From Flavobacteriaceae bacterium (GTDB lineage Bacteria; Bacteroidota; Bacteroidia; Flavobacteriales; Flavobacteriaceae): DNA of 42,374 nucleotides. The stretch spans positions 1 through 42,374 of the forward strand of contig JAKITV010000019.1 in assembly GCA_021647885.1 (NCBI GenBank), given 5' to 3'. A model generated the notes under the pieces. It saw nothing but the letters and a program-made list of their open reading frames with translations, did no database searches and had not been told where the DNA came from. The translations under genes and the position numbers were made by a program. Of the stretch, positions 7,180-16,347 are shown one piece after another. Each line of letters begins with the position of its first letter. The stretch's first letter is position 1.

Positions 7180-10100
7180 GTTTTTGTATTTTTTCTACTT
7201 GTTTATTCAATTGATTGGAACGTACTGTTAATTTATAAACGTAAACTCCTTTTCCTATTTTATCTCCAAAATCGTCTCTACCATCCCAAACCAAATCTTT
7301 GGACAATGAACTGGTTACTTTACTTCCACCATTAGTTTGACCATTTATTGTTTTTACCAATTTTCCTGAAACTGTAAATATCTGTACTGAAACGTCTAAA
7401 ACCTGTGAACTATTGTGGTTAAACCAAAATTCGGTATAATTTATAAATGGATTTGGGTAATTGAGCACATTATTAATGACTAATTCTTCATTCTCATCGA
7501 ACACAATAAATTGTATTTCGGCTGTTGAAGAATTATTGTAAACATCCCAAGCTTTAAGGGTTAATGTATGTAAACCAGGTTCTAAATCTCTTAAAGGATA
7601 GGTTACTGTTCCTCGTTGAAAATCATCTACTTCTGCTAAATAATAATCATTTAACATAAAAGGATTGGTTTCATCGCCATCTAATACTGCTGATATATCA
7701 TGACCAATTCCGCTTGCGGTATTAATTCCGTTTTCATCTTGTAATTTTGCCAATAGTGTTGGAGATTGGTTAGTTATTCCTCCAGAAACAAAATTTTCAT
7801 CATTCATAAACAGATTAATAGTTGGCCCTTCATTGTCTTCGGCTGCGTTAGCATTTAAGCCTCCTATTTGAATATCGTAACTAGCTCCTGCCTGATCTTG
7901 TAAGGGACTCTCTGTTTTCGCATAAAAACTTACCTTGCCATTTCCAACAGGAATGCCTATATCTCTTGGCACAACAAAATTAATCTCAAATACTCCATTT
8001 TCTACTGTAGCCTGACCTCTAAAAATAATTTCCCCTAAAGTTGTAAAATCTAAAATAATAAGTTCACCATTATTATCTCTTGTGCCATCATTTGCTAATG
8101 TGGATCTATTTATGCTCTTATCGTAAATAGTTGCAGTTAATATACCATTATAGTTTGTTAAAACATTACCTGAAGCATCTACCACTTCGCCTTCTAATTT
8201 AGCATGACTTAAGGCTTCGAGCACATCTGTATTTCCAGTAATTGGGACATCATTTATTTCAGTTAATATAATATTGGGCTTTGGGAAAGCTAATTTCATT
8301 GCAGGATCTCCAATAAAAAAAACGAGTCTTCGTTGCGAAATTCCCGAAATTGACGGATCGTTTTTAGTAAGTCTCAAGGCTTCAGCCATTGATGGATAAT
8401 CATTAGAACCAAAGGCAAATAAATAATCGTCCAATGTAACATTAATTGCAACTCCAACGCTAACAAATATTTGTCGTGTTGTTGTTATTAATCCGATAGC
8501 ACCTCCTTCTTTGTTTCTGTACATAAACTCTCCTGCTGTTGTTCTTAATGGATTATCGAATTTAGTGTATTCGCAAGTTATTGTTACAAAACAGGTAAAC
8601 TTGCACAAGTTTCTAACCTCTTGAGCATTTATTTTATCGAAAATTCGTTCTTGTGCAATGCCATCTTCTCCTCCATGTCCAAAATAATTAACCACTAGAG
8701 CTCCTACTTCCATCGCATCAAAAATTGCTTTATTTACTTCTGGATAACGTTCTCCACCAGCAGTTGCTTCTTGAACAAAAGCATCTGAATGTATTTTAGT
8801 AACGTTCATGAATGGTTTTTCTTGGGTTACAGCATCTGCCATATTATTTGTGACTTCTTGTAAAATAGTTTCCCAAGGCTCATCCACATCATCAGAAATT
8901 GCAACAAAACTGTTTCGCCAACTTCCATAAGATTCTTCATGGTAATAAAGTGCAACTTTATCTATGAGTTCTTTAGCTCTTTGTGGTGTGTCGGCTAAAA
9001 TTCTTCCAACTGCAATGTCTAATCTGTCGGAAGTTTGCATACTTCCTTCATTATTATCCATCATGCCGTAAAAATCATCCGAAACAAACGAACTTGTTAA
9101 ACTAAAACTGTTTAAAGCATACCACGAGGGCACAACATTAGTATTACCTGATATTCTGTCTTTATAATCAAAAGACCCATCTCCAAACAAGCACAGATAT
9201 TTTATTCTGTTTTCGGGAGCACTAGCATTGTCATAAACATATTTTACAAAATTTCTAATCCCAGCAACATCTTGATTTCCTGAACTAAACTCGTTATAAA
9301 TACTATTTAAAGTAACAACCTTAACATTAAGATTATATTGATTTCTATTTATTTGTGCCAATCTTTCAGCTTGAGTTTGCATGTCTTCCCTAACTATTAT
9401 AATATAATCGACATCTTCAAATTGACCTTGATTATCTAAAAAAATAGAGCCTTTTAAATTTTGATTTGCAACACTTGATTGTGAATCTTTAAGTGGTTCG
9501 AAATAATCTGAATTATCTACAGCAAGATAGATTCTTTGTTCTCCCAATTGTGCTTTAAAACTAAATGTAGAATTAGAATTTTCATTTATAACTGTTGTAA
9601 CATTATACTTATCTGTAACATCCCAAACTTGAGTTATTGCTGATGCATTAGATATGTTATATTGACCTATTCCGCTTAATAATGGAACGTTATTATTTTT
9701 AAACAAAAATTGATTTCCTGTATGAGTTAATGAACGAGTGGCTTCAATAGAAATATAATCTAAATATCCTACAGAAGAAGGATTGCCATTGTTATTATAA
9801 TTAAGGTTAACAGAAATAGTTCCAGATGATATTGGAACGCTTCCATTAAAAAAATCTCCGTAAGCTAATATTGGGTCATCTATTGCATTAAAAGTAAAAT
9901 TATCGATAGTATTGCCATTAACTTTTAATTCCATAGATGTTTGTACCTCTCCAACTGCTGCTGTATATACTTTAAGAGAAATAGGTTCTGTATTTACAAT
10001 ATTTAAAAATTCGAAATTAAATGTTTTTACATTTTCAAAATCAAACCGTTCACCAAACCATCGCCTTCCAAGACTTGCCAAATTATGTTCATCCATTTCA

Positions 10101-11011
10101 TGAAATTTATATTCATGAAACGTGTCAATTAACATAGTTGGATCTCCTATTGGTTCGGTTAAAGTTTGAATACGTTTACCATTTCCAGAACCAACGTTTA
10201 TAAAATAATACGCTTTATCTGTAAATATATTATTGTTTGTATTGCTTTCTGTATTAAATCCTTGAGATCCTTCTCCATAAAATAAGATATGGTCATCATT
10301 ATTAAAGACTCCGTCTTCTTCACCAATAAACTGTATAGCATTTTCGGTTAGATCTAAAGGAAAATTTACTGCATTCTCAAGAGGCAGCATGCTGCCTCCA
10401 TGGCCAAATATTTTAATTCTTCTTGGATCAACGCTATTTGTATTTATTCCAAGGCTATTTATAAAGCTTTTTGTAAGTTTAAAAACTCCTGTTGTATCTA
10501 TGTAAAATTTATACCATTCTCCCTGACTTAATACCGAGTTCGTTATAACATTCGTTCTAAATGTTGATCTATTAGCCAATACATTATTATAAGAAACTGT
10601 AAAAGCTGTAACTTTTTTATAAAGTCCATTTTCCTTAATAATTGGAGAAACCTCTATAAATGCAGAATTTTTATCTCTTGCGATAGAATTATTAAGTTTT
10701 ACCTTAATACTATTAGGAATTGTTTTAAGATTTATATCTTTTAATTCGTTTAAAGATATAGAAGCGTAGGATATATTGGTTATAACAACAGATTCTTCAT
10801 TAATTAATCCATTAAGTTCCCATTGCGCGACAAATGTTAAACCATTCTCGTAACTATAATTAAAATTCTCTTTATTAAATGAAGGTATTTCTATTGAGGA
10901 AGAAGAAGTCGATAAGGTTTGTGTTCCATTCCATTCAATTTTAAAACTTTTTTGTTGGGAATAACTAAAACTAAAGATTAAAAAAAATAAAGCGAAAATA
11001 ATTCTTTTCAT
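7166..11011 (-). CDS. porU: Type IX secretion system C-terminal signal peptidase/sortase PorU
   Basis: PorU is a surface cysteine peptidase of the gingipain (C25) family. It removes the C-terminal sorting domain of exported cargo and joins the cargo to anionic lipopolysaccharide. The 1281-residue protein has a signal peptide ending near residue 19 (SFSYSQ). The C25 peptidase domain spans about 530-930, with catalytic His779 in NYFGHGGEDG and Cys813 in VTITCEYTK. Beta-rich domains follow, and a C-terminal Ig-like sorting-type domain starts near NYPNPF and ends in a GVYVYKLTVRS-type strand. The full catalytic pair is intact. It is divergent from gldJ across 253 bases and precedes porV; the porV-porU-gldJ order is the known flavobacterial arrangement. 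Confidence 0.96.
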   Translation of the reverse strand: MKRIIFALFFLIFSFSYSQQKSFKIEWNGTQTLSTSSSSIEIPSFNKENFNYSYENGLTFVAQWELNGLINEESVVITNISYASISLNELKDINLKTIPNSIKVKLNNSIARDKNSAFIEVSPIIKENGLYKKVTAFTVSYNNVLANRSTFRTNVITNSVLSQGEWYKFYIDTTGVFKLTKSFINSLGINTNSVDPRRIKIFGHGGSMLPLENAVNFPLDLTENAIQFIGEEDGVFNNDDHILFYGEGSQGFNTESNTNNNIFTDKAYYFINVGSGNGKRIQTLTEPIGDPTMLIDTFHEYKFHEMDEHNLASLGRRWFGERFDFENVKTFNFEFLNIVNTEPISLKVYTAAVGEVQTSMELKVNGNTIDNFTFNAIDDPILAYGDFFNGSVPISSGTISVNLNYNNNGNPSSVGYLDYISIEATRSLTHTGNQFLFKNNNVPLLSGIGQYNISNASAITQVWDVTDKYNVTTVINENSNSTFSFKAQLGEQRIYLAVDNSDYFEPLKDSQSSVANQNLKGSIFLDNQGQFEDVDYIIIVREDMQTQAERLAQINRNQYNLNVKVVTLNSIYNEFSSGNQDVAGIRNFVKYVYDNASAPENRIKYLCLFGDGSFDYKDRISGNTNVVPSWYALNSFSLTSSFVSDDFYGMMDNNEGSMQTSDRLDIAVGRILADTPQRAKELIDKVALYYHEESYGSWRNSFVAISDDVDEPWETILQEVTNNMADAVTQEKPFMNVTKIHSDAFVQEATAGGERYPEVNKAIFDAMEVGALVVNYFGHGGEDGIAQERIFDKINAQEVRNLCKFTCFVTITCEYTKFDNPLRTTAGEFMYRNKEGGAIGLITTTRQIFVSVGVAINVTLDDYLFAFGSNDYPSMAEALRLTKNDPSISGISQRRLVFFIGDPAMKLAFPKPNIILTEINDVPITGNTDVLEALSHAKLEGEVVDASGNVLTNYNGILTATIYDKSINRSTLANDGTRDNNGELIILDFTTLGEIIFRGQATVENGVFEINFVVPRDIGIPVGNGKVSFYAKTESPLQDQAGASYDIQIGGLNANAAEDNEGPTINLFMNDENFVSGGITNQSPTLLAKLQDENGINTASGIGHDISAVLDGDETNPFMLNDYYLAEVDDFQRGTVTYPLRDLEPGLHTLTLKAWDVYNNSSTAEIQFIVFDENEELVINNVLNYPNPFINYTEFWFNHNSSQVLDVSVQIFTVSGKLVKTINGQTNGGSKVTSSLSKDLVWDGRDDFGDKIGKGVYVYKLTVRSNQLNKQVEKIQKLVIL

Positions 11012-11063
11012 AGCACAATAAACGTGAAAAATAAGATGATATTATAACAATTTCAATTTTAAT

Positions 11064-11071
11064 CAAATTTA
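11064..11071 (-). promoter_or_regulatory. Possible -7 element of porU
   Basis: The minus strand reads TAAATTTG, an exact TAnnTTTG match, 53 bases before the porU start. No TTG is at the right distance upstream. The 253-base gap between porU and gldJ must also hold the gldJ promoter, but I found no clean match there on the plus strand; the nearest is a weak TTG...TATATTG pair at 11201-11229. Confidence 0.35.
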
Positions 11072-11264
11072 CAATAATAAATCATGATAATATCCGTTTT
11101 AGAAAGACAAAAATAGGCAATAAACGGTTAAAAAGTCCGTTGTTCTGTATGAAAAATAGGATGAAATACATGTTTTTTTGTTCATTTTTGCAAAAAAACC
11201 TTGCGATACTAGCTTTAATTACTATATTGCAGCACCAAAAACTTAATCAATTTACGAAAAAATT

Positions 11265-12947
11265 ATGGATAATATAAACTTTTCATCATTAAGAATATTG
11301 CTAGTTTTAGCAATTTCTTTGTCTATGTTTGGTTGTAAAAAATCTTCTAGTTCTAAAAACAGTTCAAGAGCTACAGGCTGGAAAATTAATGCCAAAGAAG
11401 GTGGTTTTCAATACAACACGCAATTTAAAGAACAAGAAACAGCCCCAGGTTTAGTCTTTATAGAAGGTGGCACTTTTACAATGGGGAAAGTACAAGATGA
11501 TGTGATGCACGATTGGAATAATACTCCAAACCAGCAACACGTTCAATCTTTTTATATGGATGAAACCGAAGTTACCAATGTAATGTATTTAGAATACTTA
11601 GATTGGATAAAACGTGTTTATCCAACAGATAATCCAAATTTTAAAGCAATTTATAATGGAGCCCTTCCAGACACATTAGTTTGGAGAAACCGTTTAGGAT
11701 ATAACGAAATGATGACAAACCAATATTTACGTCATCCCGCGTATGCAGAGTACCCTGTAGTTGGAGTTAGTTGGATACAAGCTGTAGAGTTTGCGCAATG
11801 GAGAACAGATAGAGTAAACGAACTTGGTTTACAAAAAGCTGGTTATTTAACTAGAGGAACAGAATATGAGGCTACTGCTGATGCAAATTTTAACACAGAT
11901 ACTTATTTAAATGCTCCAACATTAACATATGGTGGCAATGACAGTATAATTAACCCAAGTTCAGGACGTGGTAGAAGACCTCAAGTTACGGCAAGTGGTG
12001 ATACAATTAATGTTTATGCATCAAGAGAAACAGGTATTATACAACTAAAATATAGACTTCCATCAGAAGCGGAATGGGAATATGCAGCTTTAGGCATGTC
12101 AGAATTAAGAAGTTATAATGTTTATAGAGGACGTAAAAAGTATCCTTGGGATGGACAATATACAAGATCTGGAAAACGAAAAGTGCGTGGAGACCAATTG
12201 GCTAACTTTAAACAAGGTAAAGGAGATTATGGTGGTATAGCTGGATGGTCCGACGATGGTGCTGATATTACTGGAGAAGTAAAATCTTACGAACCAAATG
12301 ATTATGGATTATATGATATGGCAGGAAACGTTGCAGAATGGGTTGCAGATGTTTATAGACCAATAATTGATGACGAGTTTAATGATTTTAATTACTTTCG
12401 TGGAAATATATATACTAAAAATGCCATTAATGATGATGGTTCGGTTAAAATTGTAACTGTTAACGATATCGTTTATGATACATTGAGTAATGGAAAAGTT
12501 ATAGCAAGAAATTTACCTGGTGAAATCCTACAAGTGGCAGTTGATGATAATGAAACTTATTTAAGAAATAACTTTGACACTAGTGATAACAGGAATTTTA
12601 GAGATGGAGATAAAGGCTCATCTCGTTATTTTGAAAGTTTTAATGATGAAGACGAAGATAATTCTTCTAATACCAGAAAAATGTATAATTCTCCTAATCA
12701 CAATGTAGAAAGAGATTCTACAGGTAGAATGATTAAAGAATACGACAAATCTAATAATAGAACTTCTTTAATTAGTGACGAAGTACGTGTTTATAAAGGA
12801 GGTTCTTGGAGAGATAGAGCATATTGGTTAGATCCAGCTCAAAGACGTTATTTTCCTCAAGATATGGCTACAGACTATATTGGATTTAGATGTGCTATGT
12901 CCAGAGTAGGTTCAAAAACGAAAGCAAAACACAAAACCAAACATTAA
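11265..12947 (+). CDS. gldJ: Gliding motility lipoprotein GldJ
   Basis: GldJ is an outer-membrane lipoprotein needed for gliding and for stability of the GldK-containing type IX secretion motor ring. The 560-residue protein has a lipoprotein signal with SMFGC (lipidated Cys24). A long formylglycine-generating-enzyme/sulfatase-modifying-factor (FGE-sulfatase) fold runs from about residue 48 (PGLVFIEGGTFTMG) to the end. It contains DETEVTN, YRLPSEAEWEYAA and the closing VYKGGSWRDRAYW...GFRCAMS. A Gly-poor, Asp/Asn-rich insertion is seen at about 375-500. In this family the fold is structural, not catalytic. The ATG start gives the expected signal peptide. It is divergent from porU and followed by a terminator before murF. 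Confidence 0.96.
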   Translation: MDNINFSSLRILLVLAISLSMFGCKKSSSSKNSSRATGWKINAKEGGFQYNTQFKEQETAPGLVFIEGGTFTMGKVQDDVMHDWNNTPNQQHVQSFYMDETEVTNVMYLEYLDWIKRVYPTDNPNFKAIYNGALPDTLVWRNRLGYNEMMTNQYLRHPAYAEYPVVGVSWIQAVEFAQWRTDRVNELGLQKAGYLTRGTEYEATADANFNTDTYLNAPTLTYGGNDSIINPSSGRGRRPQVTASGDTINVYASRETGIIQLKYRLPSEAEWEYAALGMSELRSYNVYRGRKKYPWDGQYTRSGKRKVRGDQLANFKQGKGDYGGIAGWSDDGADITGEVKSYEPNDYGLYDMAGNVAEWVADVYRPIIDDEFNDFNYFRGNIYTKNAINDDGSVKIVTVNDIVYDTLSNGKVIARNLPGEILQVAVDDNETYLRNNFDTSDNRNFRDGDKGSSRYFESFNDEDEDNSSNTRKMYNSPNHNVERDSTGRMIKEYDKSNNRTSLISDEVRVYKGGSWRDRAYWLDPAQRRYFPQDMATDYIGFRCAMSRVGSKTKAKHKTKH

Positions 12948-12970
12948 TATCTTTTAGTTTAAAATATAAT

Positions 12971-13001
12971 AAGTCCTAACTAATTAAGTTAGGACTTTTT
13001 T
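12971..13001 (+). terminator. Rho-independent terminator after gldJ
   Basis: AAGTCCTAACT (12971-12981) pairs perfectly with AGTTAGGACTT (12987-12997) around a 5-base loop, followed by a run of T. It lies 24 bases after the gldJ stop and only 15 before murF, so murF either relies on read-through or on a promoter inside the hairpin region. Confidence 0.88.
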
Positions 13002-13015
13002 ATTACATTTATTTA

Positions 13016-14299
13016 ATGAACATAGAAACCCTTCATCAAATATTTTTAAAATATAGTTCTGTTTGTACAGACACAAGAACTATTAAAAAAAACGACCTCT
13101 TTTTTGCACTTAAAGGAGACCTTTTCAACGGAAATAAATTTGCGAAAGATGCTTTAGAAAAAGGTGCTAAATACGCAATAGTAGATGACAAAGAATATGC
13201 TATTAATCCTAACTATATTTTAGTAGATGATGTTTTAAAAACGCTTCAACAATTAGCGAAGTACCATAGAACTTATTTAAACATGAAAATAATAGCTCTA
13301 ACTGGAAGTAATGGCAAAACCACTACTAAAGATCTTATTAATTCTGTACTGAAAAAAAAGTACAAGACTGTAGCAACCAAAGGTAATTTAAACAATCATA
13401 TTGGAGTACCACTTACGCTTCTTACAATGCACAAGGATACTGAAATTGGTATTGTAGAAATAGGAGCAAATCACTTAAAAGAAATAGAATTTTTGTGCAA
13501 CATTGCAAATCCAGATTATGGATATATTACCAATTTTGGAAAAGCACATCTTGAAGGTTTTGGTGGCGTAGAAGGTGTTATAAAAGGAAAAAGCGAACTC
13601 TATAATCATTTAAAACAAAATAACAAACTTATATATATTAATGCTGAAGATGATCTACAATTAAAACAACTTAATAGTTATAAAAACTATTATAGTTTTG
13701 GATCATCCTCTAAAGAAGATACTACCATAAAATTTATTGATGCCAATCCTTTTGTTCATATAGAATACAACGATATTAAAATCAACAGCAAACTTATAGG
13801 TAAATATAATTTTAGTAATATTTCTGCAGCAATAGCAATTGGCAACTATTTTAATGTTAGTGATGTTGATATTAAATCTGCCATAGAAACTTATACTCCA
13901 AAAAGTAATCGTTCTCAAATTATAAAAAAAGGCTCTAATAACATTTTATTAGATGCGTACAACGCCAATCCAACAAGTATGAAAGCTGCTTTAAATAGTT
14001 TTTCGAATATAATAAATGACAATAAAATTGCTATTCTTGGAGACATGTTTGAGCTAGGACAAGATGCCGCAAAAGAACATCAATACATTGCTGAATACTT
14101 GCTACAATTAAATATAGACAAAACATATTTAGTAGGTCAAAATTTTCATGCAACAATAGTAAACTCTTCAAACATTAAACAATTCAAATCATTTGAAGAT
14201 TTAAAAGAAGCTATTGTAAAATATGATATTAAGAATTCTTTATTCTTAATTAAAGGCTCTAGAGGAATGGCTTTAGAGCGGATTTTAGACTCTCTCTAA
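13016..14299 (+). CDS. murF: UDP-N-acetylmuramoyl-tripeptide--D-alanyl-D-alanine ligase MurF
   Basis: MurF adds D-Ala-D-Ala to UDP-MurNAc-tripeptide, the last cytosolic step of the peptidoglycan precursor. The 427-residue protein has an N-terminal Mur domain (CTDTRTIKKNDLFFALKG) and an ATP-binding P-loop GSNGKTTT (97-104). NIGANH-type residues appear as VEIGANH, followed by the central-domain GKAHLEGFGG. The C-terminal domain has LLDAYNANPTSMKAAL and ILGDMFELG, which hold the family Asn/Asp residues. Length fits the Mur ligases. It follows gldJ on the same strand, but a strong hairpin lies between them, so the two are probably regulated apart. Confidence 0.96.
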   Translation: MNIETLHQIFLKYSSVCTDTRTIKKNDLFFALKGDLFNGNKFAKDALEKGAKYAIVDDKEYAINPNYILVDDVLKTLQQLAKYHRTYLNMKIIALTGSNGKTTTKDLINSVLKKKYKTVATKGNLNNHIGVPLTLLTMHKDTEIGIVEIGANHLKEIEFLCNIANPDYGYITNFGKAHLEGFGGVEGVIKGKSELYNHLKQNNKLIYINAEDDLQLKQLNSYKNYYSFGSSSKEDTTIKFIDANPFVHIEYNDIKINSKLIGKYNFSNISAAIAIGNYFNVSDVDIKSAIETYTPKSNRSQIIKKGSNNILLDAYNANPTSMKAALNSFSNIINDNKIAILGDMFELGQDAAKEHQYIAEYLLQLNIDKTYLVGQNFHATIVNSSNIKQFKSFEDLKEAIVKYDIKNSLFLIKGSRGMALERILDSL

Positions 14300-14400
14300 C
14301 CTTACATTTTTGTAAAAATGAAGCAATCTGTTTATTAGAAGTTTCAACTAATAAGACTACCACTTTGTTAAAACTCCTCACAGTGACGAATATGATGAGA

Positions 14401-14433
14401 TTCCCTCCCGATAGCTATCGGGATTCGTGGGAA
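14401..14433. repeat. REP-like inverted repeat
   Basis: An 18-base perfect palindrome (14406-14423, TCCCGATAG and its complement) is enclosed by TTCCC (14401-14405) and GGGAA (14429-14433). It lies between the ends of the convergent genes murF and the barrel gene, next to the barrel gene's stop. The core is closely related to the palindrome at 33828-33845 (16 of 18 positions). It could also act as a terminator, but there is no clear T-run. Confidence 0.65.
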
Positions 14434-16170
14434 CTAGAAGTCAAATTTATACGTTGCTCCTGCCAAAAACTGAATGCCTTGAACCGGAAAATTTAACCAA
14501 CGTTGGTAATCTTGATTTGCAATATTATTAGCTTTAATATATGCAGACCATCTGTCGTTAATACGATAACCTAAATGTGCATTAGCATCAAAATAACTTT
14601 CTAAAATTATTGTGGTTGGTGCTATAAAAATAAAAGGGTCAATAATATCTAATTGGTCTTTACGCTCACCTGTATAATATAAATTAGCTCCTGCAAACCA
14701 ATGTTCGTCTATTTGAATATCCATAAATAACGATGCTTCAAAATCTGGCAAATTCCAAGCTTCTGCTTCATTTTTAGTATCGTATGTAAAATATTCTGCT
14801 TTTATTCCTAAATTAAAGTTTCGGTTTACATCTACATTAATTTCTCCAAAAATGCTAAAAGTTGTTACATCATCATACACTACACCATAGGAATTTCCGT
14901 TTTGATAAGGCTCTTCTTCAACTAGCAAAACCGGATTAGTTTTAAATAATGCTTTATCTCTATCTGCATAATAATTTCCTCTAATATTATAGCTCATATT
15001 ATTAGATAGCTTTCCTTTTAATCCAACATATGCATTGTATTGTTGGTCTGTAGGTATAATAATTAATGTTGGAGATACAAATGGATTTTCTTTAGCAAAC
15101 TCGTAATATGAATTTTGATTTAGGTCTCCTTCAATTCCACCATAAGCAATTAACACATCATCTACCATTCTATAAGATGCCGTAACTTTAGGATAAATAA
15201 AGAATTTGTTTTTTCCACCTTCTATATCATTCATATAATAGGCAGACACTCCTAAATTTAAAGTAAGGTCATCTTCTATTATTTGATAACTAGGCGTCAC
15301 TCCTACTTGAAAATTACCATATTTTAATTCTTCAAGACTAAAGAAACTTCTATCGAAAGTGCCTCCAAGATAATCTAATTTAACGCTTGTATTTAATTTT
15401 CCATTTCTTAAAGGAATATCAAAATTTGTTTTCATTACAAACCTATTCTCTCCAGACTCTAAATCGTCGGCAAAACGTCTAAAACGCATGCTTCCGTTAT
15501 TAATCAATTTGTCATCAAACTTAATTTCTCCACCAAAATCGAATGTAAAAAATTTGTGTTGCGGATTAATGTCATTTGCTAAAGTTTGGTCGAACAATGG
15601 TTGAGGCAATCCGTACCAATTAAAAACCTGATGTTGGTAGCCAGCATCTACATTCCAAGAAAAATCACTTAACATTCTGGCATAATTTACATTAAGTTTA
15701 GTGTTAGAAAAATCATCATCTAACAACAAATCATCTATTCCTCCTTGTGATGAATGATGACTTATATAACCACCAACACTTTCGCTTCTGCTAATAGCAT
15801 GATTTAAATACACTTCGCCTAAAATACTTGTGTAACTTCCAACACCAAAAGACGCATAATTGTCGTATAATATTGGTTTTTTTGCTTTGTCAACATCTGC
15901 TGCTTTCCCTTTTGAAGGTGTAAAAGTTGATGCCACTGGAATGGAAAATATATTGTACTTAATCTCTTTTTTATTTGCAGTTTCTTCGTCATCTATAGAG
16001 GGGATTTCCTTTAATTTAAAGGCGTCTGATATTTTAGGAGTATATGGTTTTACCACATTTACAACTTCGGTATTTATAGTGTCGCTGGTTTGCCTTTTGT
16101 TTTGTGAGAACATTACAGATGTGATTAAAACTGTAATTAAAAATGATATGCTTTTTCTGTTTCTGTACAT
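14434..16170 (-). CDS. Outer-membrane beta-barrel protein related to TonB-dependent receptors, plug domain missing
   Basis: The protein has 578 residues and a signal peptide (cleavage after VMFSQ, about residue 23). The mature N-terminus holds a charged segment, VVNVVKPYTPKISDAFKLKE (about 36-55). It leads into a long series of alternating amphipathic strands and a final aromatic strand YKFDF, typical of an outer-membrane barrel. No TonB box, carboxypeptidase-like repeat or plug domain is seen, and 578 residues is too short for a complete receptor of this phylum. It is downstream of the 1007-residue TPR gene on the same strand (177-base gap containing heptamer repeats) with no promoter match of its own. 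I infer that the two work together in the outer membrane. Substrate and function unknown. Confidence 0.8.
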   Translation of the reverse strand: MYRNRKSISFLITVLITSVMFSQNKRQTSDTINTEVVNVVKPYTPKISDAFKLKEIPSIDDEETANKKEIKYNIFSIPVASTFTPSKGKAADVDKAKKPILYDNYASFGVGSYTSILGEVYLNHAISRSESVGGYISHHSSQGGIDDLLLDDDFSNTKLNVNYARMLSDFSWNVDAGYQHQVFNWYGLPQPLFDQTLANDINPQHKFFTFDFGGEIKFDDKLINNGSMRFRRFADDLESGENRFVMKTNFDIPLRNGKLNTSVKLDYLGGTFDRSFFSLEELKYGNFQVGVTPSYQIIEDDLTLNLGVSAYYMNDIEGGKNKFFIYPKVTASYRMVDDVLIAYGGIEGDLNQNSYYEFAKENPFVSPTLIIIPTDQQYNAYVGLKGKLSNNMSYNIRGNYYADRDKALFKTNPVLLVEEEPYQNGNSYGVVYDDVTTFSIFGEINVDVNRNFNLGIKAEYFTYDTKNEAEAWNLPDFEASLFMDIQIDEHWFAGANLYYTGERKDQLDIIDPFIFIAPTTIILESYFDANAHLGYRINDRWSAYIKANNIANQDYQRWLNFPVQGIQFLAGATYKFDF

Positions 16171-16213
16171 ATTTGTTTTTTGTTTGATGTTTTTTTTAAT
16201 ATTAAATTAATTT

Positions 16214-16252
16214 TTTACTGAATGCTGATAATAGAACGCTGATAACGCTGAT
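16214..16252. repeat. Degenerate heptamer/nonamer repeat block
   Basis: Heptamers TTTACTG and AATGCTG are followed by ATAATAG and then by two perfect copies of the nonamer AACGCTGAT (16235-16243 and 16244-16252). The block lies in the gap between the barrel and TPR genes, just before the more regular heptamer array. Confidence 0.5.
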
Positions 16253-16304
16253 TTTTATGATAAAATATGACTAATAACTATCAACTCCAATTCAAAAACA
16301 AACT

Positions 16305-16346
16305 CTTACTGAAGACTGCTTACTGTAAACTGAATACTGTCAACTA
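16305..16346 (+). repeat. Heptamer-periodic repeat array, NNNACTG type
   Basis: Six units of exactly 7 bases follow each other: CTTACTG, AAGACTG, CTTACTG, TAAACTG, AATACTG and TCAACTA. The last four positions are fixed (ACTG, last unit ACTA) and the first three vary. Two weaker units in the same style (ATAACTA, TCAACTC) are at 16274-16287. The array ends one base before the TPR gene's stop codon. Confidence 0.75.
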
Positions 16347-16347
16347 A

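Noticed and set aside
11161-11230. gldJ promoter
   Set aside because: Only a weak TTG...TATATTG pair (11201-11229) that misses two of the consensus positions; not listed as a feature.
14305-14320. Hairpin CATTTTT/AAAAATG after murF as a terminator
   Set aside because: A/T-only stem with a loop of two bases and no T-run after it.
16305-16346. CRISPR array or tandem-repeat gene
   Set aside because: Units are 7 bases with no spacers and no cas genes; it is a short periodic repeat.
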